Made by a program: the position numbers and the translations under genes
Assembly: GCF_042477335.2 (NCBI RefSeq)
Contig: NC_091245.1
Coordinates: forward strand, 81,444,501-81,508,500
Direction: 5' to 3'
Length of the DNA stretch: 64,000 nucleotides
Source of the DNA: Ovis canadensis
Taxonomy: Eukaryota > Chordata > Mammalia > Artiodactyla > Bovidae
Shown: positions 34,501 to 46,500 of the stretch, piece after piece
Layout: the number at the start of each line of letters is the position of its first letter
Position numbering within the stretch: position 1 is the stretch's first letter
Notes under the pieces: generated by a model
Databases searched by the model: none
What the model was told of the DNA's origin: nothing
What the model saw: the letters and a program-made list of their open reading frames with translations, nothing else

Positions 34501-37500
34501 GAAATGTGAGCATGTGCTTGCAGGAACCTAATCCTGAATTTCCTTTAGGGACAGTGATTCATTATTCACTAATTGAATGTGAAGACCTTAGAGAGCAAAG
34601 TTAGGTTGTATTTCTGTTTTGTCAGTTTACTTCCCTGGACTTTATTTACCTCAGAGTAATTTCTAGAGCAACTTCATAGAGTTTTATACAAGAATATACA
34701 GAATGGGAAAGACTAGAGATCTCTTCAAGAAAATGAGAGCTACCAAGGGAACATTTCATGCAAAAATGGGTTCAATAAAGGACAGAAATGGTATGGACCT
34801 AACAGAAACAGAAGATATTAAGAAGAGGTGGCAAGAATACATGGAAGAACTGTACGAAAAGGATCTTCACGACCCAAAAAAGATCACTCATCTAGAGCCA
34901 GACATCCTGGAATGTGAAGTCAAGTGGGCCTTACAAAGCATCACTATGAACAAAGCTGGTGGAGGTGATGGTATTCCAGTTGAGCTGTTTCAAATCCTGA
35001 AAGATGATGCTGTGAAAGTGCTGCACTCAATATGTCAGCAAATTTGGAAAACTCAGCAGTGGCCACAGGACTGGGAAAGGTCAGTTTTCATTCCAATCCC
35101 AAAGAAAGGCAATGCCAAAGAATGCTCAAACTACTGCACAGTTGCACTCATCTCACATGCTAGTAAAGTAATGCTCAAAATTCTCCAAGCCAGGCTTCAA
35201 CAATACGTGAACTGTGAACTTCCTGATGTTCAAGCTGGTCTTAGAAAAGGCAGAGGAACCAGAGATCAAATTGCCAACATCTGCTGGATCATGGAAAAAG
35301 CAAGAGAGTTCCAGAAAAACATCTATTTCTGCTTTATTGACTATGCCAAAGCCTTTGACTGTGTGGATCACAATAAACTGTGGAAAATTCTGAGAGAGAT
35401 GGGAATACCAGACCACCCGACCTGCATCTTGAGAAATCTGTATGCAGGTCAGGAAGCAAGAGTTAGAACTGGACATGGAACAACAGACTGGTTCCAGATA
35501 GGAAAAGGAGTACGTCAAGGCTGTATATTGTCACCCTGCTTATTCAACGTATATGCAGAGTACATGATGAGAAACGCTGGGCTGGAAGAAACACAAGCTG
35601 GAATCAAGATCGCTGGGAGAAACATCAGTAACCTCAGATATGCAGATGACACCACCCTTATGGCAGACAGTGAAGAGGAACTAAAAAGCCTCTTGATGAA
35701 AGTGAAAGAGGAGAGTGAAAAAGTTGGCTGAAAGCTCAACATTCAGAAAACGAACATCATGGCACCTGGTCCCATCACTTCATGGGAAATAGATGGGGAA
35801 ACAGTGGAAAGAGTGTCGGACTTTATTTTTGGGGGCTCCAAAATCACTGCAGATGGTGATTGCAGCCATGAAATTAAAAGACACTTACTCCTTGGAAGAA
35901 AAATTATGACCAACCTAGATAGCATATTCAAAAGTAGACCTTACTTTGTCTGTCTAGTCAAGGTTATGGTTTTTCCTGTGGTCATGTATGGATGCGAGAG
36001 TTGGACTGTGAAGAAGGCTGAGCGCTGCAGAATTGATGCTTTTGAACTGTGGTGTTGGAGAAGACTCTTGAGAGTCCCTTGGACTGCAAGGAGATCAGCC
36101 CTGGGATTTCTTTGGAAGGAATGATGCTAAAGCTGAAACTCCAGTACTTTGCCCACCTCATGTGAAGAGTTGACTCATTGGAAATGACTGATGGCTGGGA
36201 GGGACTGGGGGCAGGAGGAGAAGGGGACGATGACAGAGGATTGAGATGGCTGGGTGGCATCACTGACTCGATGGATGTGAGTCTGAGTGAACTCCGGGAG
36301 TTGGTGATGGACAGGGAGGCCTGGCATGCTGCGATTCATGGGGTCACAAAGAGTCGGACACGACTGAGCAACTGAACTGAACTGAACTGAATACAAGACT
36401 ATTCATAATAATAATTGCAAATGAATTATTGTTTTACTTGTTGTTCTTGATGATCTACATATATTTTATTTAAAGCTTCTGGCAAAGAGCAATAAGTTGT
36501 TAGTAATGTTCAGCAGAGCCTAAACTAGAAATTGCTAAACATTTTCTGTAGGGAGACAGAATTCTGTTGTCGTGGGAAAGCACCAGTGGATGATACCTAA
36601 ATGAATTGTTGTTGCTATCTTTAAGTGAAACTTTCTATTTAAAAATAAACAGACAATGACTAGATTTGGTCCTTCAGCTGTAATTTGTCAACCCCTAGCC
36701 TAGAAGACCTGTATAGGCAAATGGTGTGAATCACAGATACACACAGAAGCCACCAGATACAGAGGGAGTGTTTTGACAGGAATCGGAATCCAAGCAGAGA
36801 ATCTAGGCACCATATACAAGTAATCACCAGCAATTTGAATATTACTAAAGCAACATCCACTTGAGTAGTGTGGCTCCTTATACATTCTCTTTCTAGTGAA
36901 AGAGTTAAAAGTCAAAGCATAGGTGGGGTTAAAATTACCAAAATTGGAGTTAATAGAACATCTGTCTTGAATAGAGATATTTATGAAGGCTGGCAGCTTT
37001 TGTTAGACTAATTTGTTGCTAAATAAAGAAAAAAAGTATTACAGTGGATTAATTAACCTCTGTAAATTTTATTTTCTTTATGAAAACAATGATAGTAATG
37101 AGAAATGTTTTATAGGCTGGCCACAACTGTTTTTGTTTTATTTGAATTTCCATTTAGGGATGTAGTGAGGAAGTCTGCAACTAATTCATTTCAAGTCATG
37201 AGAACAAAGCCTTTGAATGAACTAAGCTAAGCTCTGGTTTCATGCTTCTTTGTTATTTTTGGAAATTATAAAACATGCTACTTCGTATTATTGATTACTT
37301 ACATAAAATATGCCTTGCACTGTTGTAGAGGCTTAGTATACTTTTGGTGAGCAATTTATGAATATAGATATATGTTTCATATAACTGGATTTATTCATAA
37401 AATTTTTGTTAAACCATGGTTTTTAAGAGGCTTTAAAAATTTGTAGCATATGTTTTCATTTTTTTCCTGCTTAAGGAAAAAGGGTTTAAAACTTATTTTA

Positions 37501-40500
37501 ACTCTTAACTACATATTATTGTGCTTGTTTTCAAATTTCACAAATTTAACTCTGGAGAAGTAGAGCTGTGACTAATGGTTTTGAACTTGCTTTGTGGAAA
37601 CATTGTATCTGATCCTGTGGAAGAGCCAAGAAAGACTAGAGATCTATGTTAAATATTCATAACCATAACAGAGATAAGTTATATACAAAGTATCAATTGT
37701 CACCCCTTGGTTGATTAAGCTACTTTAGAGTATAATACTTGAAAACTCTGTTTTCAGGAACAGTGTAAGTTATCTTGTTTATAGAAGGATGCTTTCCAAC
37801 AATTATGTGCAAAATATTTTTAACTTAAGTATTTAAGCCTAGGTTTTCTTTAATAATTAGAATATGAATCAAAATAATTTTACTATGTTTATAAGATCTG
37901 TTGACTATGCGTCAAGGCAAGAGCAGTAAAGTTACATAGATTATATTTAGTGTATCTTGTTTAACTTTTTGACACAAAGTACAGTCATTTATTTGGGCAA
38001 CTAATAATTTTCTTAATAAAACATATCTTTAAAGCTTGACAAGTTGCAATTAAGTAAATTCCCAGTTCCTTCAAGCTAAGATGAGGATTGATCAAGGAGA
38101 TTCATAACTTGAGCTTTTGTCAAATGAATTGTATCTTAAATTATGACTTAGAGATTCTACTTAAGCCATATAAATCATTTTATAATTTATAAGCTCAAAT
38201 AAAAATTTAAGCTTAACAAAAACAATGGTAAATAACTGGGCTTTTACATAAATCTTTTTTACTTTTCTTTCCGTTAATGTAGAATGACCAAACTAATGGA
38301 ACTGGCAAATCTTCAGCCCAAAAGACCAAAACCAGTAAAGCAACGCCATGTGAGAAAAAAGAGAAAAATAAAGGATATGTTGAATATACCATCATCTGCT
38401 TCACACAGGTAGTTTTGTTTTAGATTATTGGATAAGGGTTCTTTATATAATTTCTTTAATTGCTTAACTGAAATCATTTCTCATTCTGACTTTTATCAGT
38501 CCGTTTCGTTTACCAATGATTTCTTATTTGCCAAATTCACAAGTATCCCTAATTTTCTCAAAGTTGACTAGCATTTGATGCTATTGACTATGCCAGGTTT
38601 CAAAATTGTCCACCTTTAATTTTTTGTTTCTCAGATTTAACTCCGTCGCTTCCTCTTTTTCTTCCTACTTTTTTCTTTTTTGACTTTCACTCACTCACTT
38701 ACTTGCTTTTTAAGTATTGGATTCCATATGTTCCTGTCTGTGGTCATTTTCCCTTCATATATTTTTACTACTTGTTAATATCATTAGTTTTTATGATTCA
38801 CCTGTTGTAGCTGATAGATTCCAAATCTCTCTCTCTAGATTTAAACTCCTGAGTTTTATTTCCAGTTTCTTGTTTGTATACTCAGTGTCTTGTATGCACT
38901 TAAAGTATTATTCAAAGCAAAATTAATTTACTTTCATTATGTCTTTCTCTTCCTATACTGACAGTTTGATAATGGCATCACCAGTGTGCTTATATGAAAG
39001 TTTGTTAGTTTTTCCTAACTTCACTACCTGATATCAAACATTTTTTTGCTAGCAGGTAAAAGTTCACATGGCTTAGCACACAGGACCTACCTTTAAATAT
39101 TTATTAAATGTGTGATAAGTTCCATGCTAAATATTGTGGGGTTTAGAGCATGCTTCCAAAGCTCAGAACTACCTTTTCAAACAGTGAGTTAATAGTCTTA
39201 TGGGCAGGTAAAACATATGCACAGATGACCATTGTATTAGCAATTATAATAGTAAATAATATAACAAGATGTAACTGAGAGTGAAAGATTGTGAGAAAGG
39301 AGAAATCACAGCCAGTTAAGAAATCTGGAAAGACTTTAAGACAGAGGAGACAGTTTGAGCTGGGCTTGAAGGAGGAGAGACAAAAGTGAGTCAGGGGAGA
39401 GAGATGCAATTTGAATAAAAAAGTACAGTTCTAGAGGTAAGGCAGTTTGGTGCTTAGGAATAGAAATGATGAAAGGGAAAGCTAGAAGGATGCGGAGATA
39501 CCTGCCTTAAATGTTACGTAACAATATTTGAGTACATTGAAGGAGCTGTTTTAATACATTAAAACATTAAAAATTTCTCTCAGATTTTATCTTCTTACAG
39601 TAAGCTTTCAGGAAATATACTGATGTGGCGTGATGATCAGGGCAATGAATATGAAAGAATTTTATTAGATATAAATTAACTTCCCAGTATGTCTTAAACT
39701 TTGTGTTAGAATAGAGAAATTGCCAGTGAAATAGTGTTTATTACTGTGTATTTTGTTTGAAATGTATTATCCCTTTTGACTGATTATCTGACATTTTGCA
39801 TTAACAAATTTTTTTTTTGAAATTATGTTAGAAATTATTAGCCTGTTTGCCATGGATTTCTGTGTACTTACATATCTTAATCAACGAAAATTGCCATTAA
39901 TTACAGTTTTAATTCTGTTCAGCTTTTCTACAAGGTAAATTTCCTTTGAACTTGTAAGTAACTTCATAAATGGAGAAAAGTTTGTTAAAATGATATTTTT
40001 ACATTTTTAAAGGAATAGGTCTTTAATCTTTGGATTTTTTAGAATTATATTCTCATGTTAAGTGTACATATTATGATGCATATTTCCCACCTATGTATGT
40101 TTTGACACCACAGTCCCATGCTTTTAATCCCTATAACAGCACCAAACAATTAAAAACTAATATAGTTGACCCTTAAACAACATGGGTTTTAACTGTGTGG
40201 GTCCACTTGTATGCGGATTTTTTCAGTAAATACTACAGTACTACATGATCTGAGGTTGGTTAAGTCCACGGATATGGATCCATGAATACAGAGGAACCAT
40301 GGATATGGAATGTTGACGAAGTTATATGCATACAGGTTTTTGACTGCTGGGGTCAGGACCCCTAACCTCTTGAGTTGTTCAAAGGTCAGCTGTAATATGA
40401 ACCAATTATATTTTCCAGTGACTACATTAAAAGATGAAATTTATTTTAATAATGTATTTTATTTAACCAGTTATACCTGAACTATTATTTCAAAATACAG

Positions 40501-43500
40501 TTAATATAAAACACTATTGAAATGTTTTACATTTCTTTTTTTCCACACAAAGTTGTCAAACTCTGGTGTATATTTTGTACTTAGAACATAAGTACAGATT
40601 AGAACATAAGCAAGATTTCAAGTGCTTATTAGCCACTTGTGGCCTATGGCTACTCCATTGGCCAGCATAGATTTATTATATGTAGTATATAGAATACAGT
40701 GCATAAAATGCTTACATTACACATAGAATGAACTTTTTTGCATATTGGCCAATATCCTGATGTTTAGAATCAATAGTCCTAAAGTTCTGTCTCTTGTCTG
40801 ACTGACTTTATGCAATTATTTAACATTCTTTAATCTCAAACTCCTTACCTGTCTAAACTAAGAATTTAATAATATCCATATGAGAAGTAGGATTTTTGAA
40901 GTATTAAATGTAAGTTACTTTGTTCAGTGCCTCTAGTGTGTTTTATTAGCTTTTTAAATTTAAAGTTAATATGAAATAATGTTTTTCTCAAAATTGTTTG
41001 CAATTACAAAGTAATGCTATGATTGTTTATAAACAGCAGTTTACATCCAGTATTGTTACCTTCGGATGTATTTGACCAACCACAACCTGTAGGTAATAAA
41101 AAAATTGAATTCCATATATCTACTGACATGCAAGCTGCATTTAAGAAAGATTTAGAAAAGCAACAGAATTGTGAAGAAGAAAATTGTGGTAAGCATATTC
41201 GAGTTCTTTAACATGCTATGTAAAAATTTTTCTCAATCAGTTTTTTGTATTAGAATTAAATTGTATATGCTTCTGTGTTTAGTATATGTGAGTATATTTA
41301 AAATGTGCAGTTATGTCTTCCTTAGTTAGTGTCATGGAATACTATTCATTTTAAACTTTTTAAATAAAACTAAAATTGGTGCTAAATGTGTTACCTTTTA
41401 CTAGTAATGAACTCTAGGGTGAAATTTAGTCTGGTTTTTGCTGATATTTATTTACTTAAAAAATATAAGTGTTTCTTGTATTGAATTATTTTTCATTGCT
41501 TACTAAATGTGTGATGCTCTGTGGTTTTATTAGTACAATTGAATTACTGATTAGGAAAACAAGCTGTGAAATCTTGTATGAAATTTTCTTTTAATCCAAA
41601 AGACACGGAAGGTTGTTAAACAGCATACCACTCTTAACTTTAAAGATAATATACTGATATTATAGGTTTTTTCCTGCTTATTTTAAACATTATTTTGATA
41701 TTATACTATAGTGGCATTTCTTTATTCTTTTAATTTTTAAATTTTAGAAATAATACCAGCCTATAGAAAATATAATCAGAACAGAAGCCTGTGAAATTTT
41801 AAAAAGTTAACACCTCAAACCCCACTTTTCCCTGTTTGACTACTTAGAGATAAGCATTGTTAGTAATTTGATATGAAGATAGTCCTTCCAGATCTCATCC
41901 TATGCTTGTGTATAAACATTTCATTCTCTCTCTTTTTTTTAAAAATAATCATCATAGGTTACTTTTTGAGGCTGCATTACACTCCATGGTAGAGTTGTGT
42001 CAATATTTCATTAAATTCTAATGATAGAAGTTGAAGTTTTCATTTTTTTATTATTACAGAAATTCCGATATGTACATTTTTGTACATATATCTTTAAAAG
42101 CCCTTGTATGAATATAGGGTAGAGTTCTAGTAAGTGTTGCAGATGTACTGAATGAATAGGTAGTTTTAAGTCTTGTCTCTCTGATGGTAGTGAGAACACG
42201 TTGCCTTTACAGATAAGCTCTTTTTTTTGGTTTCAGTGTCTGTATTTGATGGCTAGTGATACTTTGACACAAATTTCTTAATTTTTTAAGCATAATTTAC
42301 TCAGACTTAGACCTTATTGAGGGGCGTGGCAGTCATCTCATTCTGCATCAATGTAGAATAATGGTGAATAAACAATGAAAATAGTTTTAAAGGTTCTTTT
42401 CTTCCTGATGCCTTCAGGCCACAGAATATCTCTTGAAACAATAGTTTTTCCACATTAGGAGACTTTTAAGATCCTAAATGTGGCATGCAAATGTGGCATG
42501 TTTGCATCATTTTCATAGCTTTTTTAAGGTTTTGTTTGCCTTTTTAGGTAGTATAACTGGGAATTTTTGTACTACATGTTTAATCCTGTCCTTTTCAGTC
42601 CTCTACCCCAAATCAGTTTAACTTTCACTGAATCTAAAATTGATGTTTTCTGAATGAAATTCATTATATTGCTATGTTGTGAATTAAAAATTTATAATTA
42701 TTTTAATTTTCCCAATTGAGTAAGTGTGCAAATACATATTTTTCCTGACCTCTTGCAGGACCACCATTAGTATTGACATTTGTTTTTTTGTTTTTTGGTG
42801 GGGAGAGGTATAATGGATGGATTTTTTCTTTTTTTAAAGTATCCTCAAATGGAAATGTCTTTTTTTATGATTTTCATGTTATAGTGGCAGAGTTGAATAG
42901 TCATAATAAAAACCATATGGCCTGCAAAACCTAAAATATTTACTGTTTGAACCTTTATAGAAAAAGTTTGCACACCCGTTTCAAAGCATTGAGGAAAAAC
43001 ACTAAAGAGGTTTAGTGCTAGAAGATATCTTAAAAATTAAAAATGGAGAAGAAAAACTATTTTGAAGGGGAGATTTTTAATGGCTAATGTCAATGTTAAC
43101 TCTAGACTTACCTGCTACTGAAGCTGATGCATCTAATATAGGATTTGGAAAAATCTTCCCCCAACCAAATTTGAACATCACAGAGGAGATTAAAGACGAC
43201 TCTGATGAAATGCCATCGGAATGTATTTCTAGAAGGGAGTTGGAAAAGGGCAGAATTTCTCGAGAAGGTAATTTCATCAAATAAACCAGAACTTACTTTC
43301 TATTTTACATTTCTTTGGCCCTTCAGAAGCAAAACAAATCTCTTCATGTTATTTACCATAACTAAAGCATGTACTTCAAGACATAGCTTCAGTTAAATGT
43401 TTTTAATCATCACTTTTGGTTTTTAGTGCTCATACTTTATAGGGAAGAAAGTATCGCTCAATACAATGTTCCCAGAGTATATTTGTTTGGAAGAATGTTT

Positions 43501-46500
43501 TCATTTCTGAGACTTTTATATGACATCTTAAGTCAATGTTACCAACAGTCTGGAATTCTGTATTTAAGATACAGTTGATAGACCATCACAATACTGTGTC
43601 TGAGATGTATGCAAAGCAGTTGTTTGTCTAAAAATATGGTTTTAACTCTTTGGTAATTAAAAGCCTGTGTTTATGAATTTTATATCCTAATATGGTAGTT
43701 TTTTAAATTCTAATGGATTTTTCCTATTTTAGTATATTTAAAAATATTTAGGGGCTTTAGATTGACATGTGACACATAATAATTTCATAATAATTGGAAA
43801 CAGACTTCCAAATAGCATTTTTGCTTAAACATGTAGTTGTCAGGAACACATTTCAGAGACTGAATAGAAATAGCTACATAGGGATTCAGAACCCACAGTT
43901 TGTCTGAAATACTTGATGATTACATTTTGAGTAATTTATTTTACATTTGAATATATTGGTGTTTGGTACTTAGGGAGATTGACTTTAATCAGAAAATAAC
44001 ACAGATGTTTGATAGCATCTTTATTTGCTCAGTCTTTCAAATAAATTAAAATTAAGCTTTAATAAAAATATTTTATTGGATACATTTTAGTAATTCTAGA
44101 TGCCTGAAATTTTTTTAACTTATCACTTTAGATTCTTAATGGGTATTTTTATACCATTAGTAACATTGTCATTAATTTCTATGATTTTAACATTTTCTTA
44201 ATGCTTATTTTGTCTATTTAGCAGTTATATTTGGTTTCTGTTAAAGTTTTTCTTCAAAAAATTAATGAAGCTGTCTTAATTTTGTATCCTTGTCTTGCTT
44301 TGCTTTTATGTAAGAAATGGAAACACTCTCAGTTTTTAGAAGTTACGAACCTGGTGAACCAAACTGTAGAATTTATGTAAAGAATTTAGCTAAACATGTT
44401 CAGGAAAAGGTAAGTTGAAATTTATAAATTTGTTTTATTATTTTGCATGTTTTCCCCTGGTTTTCCTTATTAGTCTTTTCTTTGTTGAAATTCTAGGACC
44501 TTAAATTTATTTTTGGAAGATATGTTGACTTTTCATCAGAAACACAACGGATAATGTAAGTGGCATGTATATTCTCAAATTTTGTTTTGTTTTTAATCTG
44601 TTAGAGATTAACCCTTTTTAAATATCATATTCCCTTTAGTGATTAAAATTATATGAAGAAATTGCTCATATCTGTTGCATAATTAATCTTTTAGACATCT
44701 AGATCAGGATTCAGCAAATTTCTTTTTAAATGAACAGAGAGTAAAAATTTAATATTTTTATATTAAAATATTACAGTGCCTGTTGCAACTACTCAGTTTT
44801 GTCTTTGTAGCATGAAAGCAGCTCTAAACAATACATAAATGAATATTAATGACTGAGTTCCAATAAAACATTTATAGAAACAGGCTTCATCATAAACTCT
44901 AGACTTCTTTCCTAACCCTAAAGCAGTGGTTCTCAAACTTTAACCTGCCTAAGAGTTTAGTAAAACCATTTCCTTGGTCCATCCCTAGAAAGTTTGGTTT
45001 TCTAAGCTGAGATAGGATGGATGAATTTGTGTTTCTGAAAAGCCTGTGGATAATGCCACAGCTGCTAGTCCAAAGATTAGATTTTGAAAACTAGTGTTTT
45101 AATGACTAAACCAGGAGTATATGATACTAAAGCCAAGTGTTTTAGATTCTTCTTGTAGTGGTAGCTTCCCTTCTTTCAGTTGGAAAGACTTACATTTTAT
45201 GAGTGCAAAAGAAAAGGATAATGATTGTAAATGATTTAAAAGGTAATGTTTGAAGTTAGAATTTCATTCTTTGAAATTTTATAATTAGTTAACTCTAAAA
45301 TATGTATGACCTTGGCCATATAAATTAGAAGTAAAAATTAGAAAATGTAAGGAGGGAGACTCTTGAATGGAAGTTAGATAGAGAAGTGACTAATTAATGT
45401 AAAATTAATATTTTAAAATCTTAACCTGGGCAATGTACTTCTTTATATAGGCATGCACTGTGTTTTAAAAATGTCCATTTATACTCATTAGTGGCAGATA
45501 CCTCTTTTTATTGGGATACCAAAAGTTTATTTTACTGGACGTGCAAAATGGTAACCGTTGTTCCCGTTGTTGCCTTTGTATAAGTGGAAAAAATTTAAAA
45601 ATATATACATTTGTGTGTGTGTGTATGTAAATGTATGTATGTCACACACAAATGTATTGTTTTATTGTGTGTGCCTGTATATATATGCATGTGTGTATAC
45701 ATATATGTGTGTGTGTATATGTACACACCATGTGCATGCATCCTTTCTATTTCCAGTATTGCCTCCCATTAGCATTTGAGAGGAAAAATAATTCTGTATT
45801 GAGAAACTGTACACATCAAAATGGTAAATTAATAATTGTTTCCTGTGGGACTAGTCTTGTGAATTTTTTAGAAAAAAATTTAACTGCACATTTTGATTCT
45901 TAAAATTTCTTTTTATGCTTTTGCTAGTCTCATAGACTAAATGCCAGGCAGTATTTTAGTTGTAAATTATAGCCTGTTTTTTAAGTAGTTTAAAGTATAG
46001 TTTCCTCCCCTGAATTGTTGACAGGTGAATACACTAGGGAATAATAGATTAACTTGGAATGCAAAATCTGGTTTGTATTTTTGGCCCTAACTTTAGCTAT
46101 CAGTGTAACACTGAAGAATTGACTCAGTCTCTGTATGCATTGTCTATAAAATGGTGATTTTTGACTAGGTGATCAATAAGGTCCCTTTCTCCTCTGAAAT
46201 TCCATGTTACTTTTCTATAGTTTCTGTCAACCCTTAAAATTCTTGGTTGTATAGTTGTTTTTGTCACTTGAGTAAACAGTATTAAATTGGCTGCATAAAA
46301 CTTTTAAAAAAGAGGGATGAGAGAAAAACTTATTTACTTTTATAGTTGCAAGTAATATGATTTTTAAAAATCATATATACTTTTATGATAGTTAAAAAAT
46401 GATAAGAACATCATCAAACTTGTATTACCTACTTATGAAAAAAATTTTAAAACAATATAAAATATAATTTTAGAAAGGCTAAATAATGTGCTAATCAGAT

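Larger units (their letters stand above)
33585..38282 (+). other. RNPC3: RNPC3 intron 7 (4.7 kb)
   Basis: It holds an antisense Bov-A2 part (34138-34308) and a sense BovB (34695-36391). The remaining 1.9 kb before exon 8 is AT-rich with no recognised element except a possible hAT relic around 36520-36710. Confidence 0.75.
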
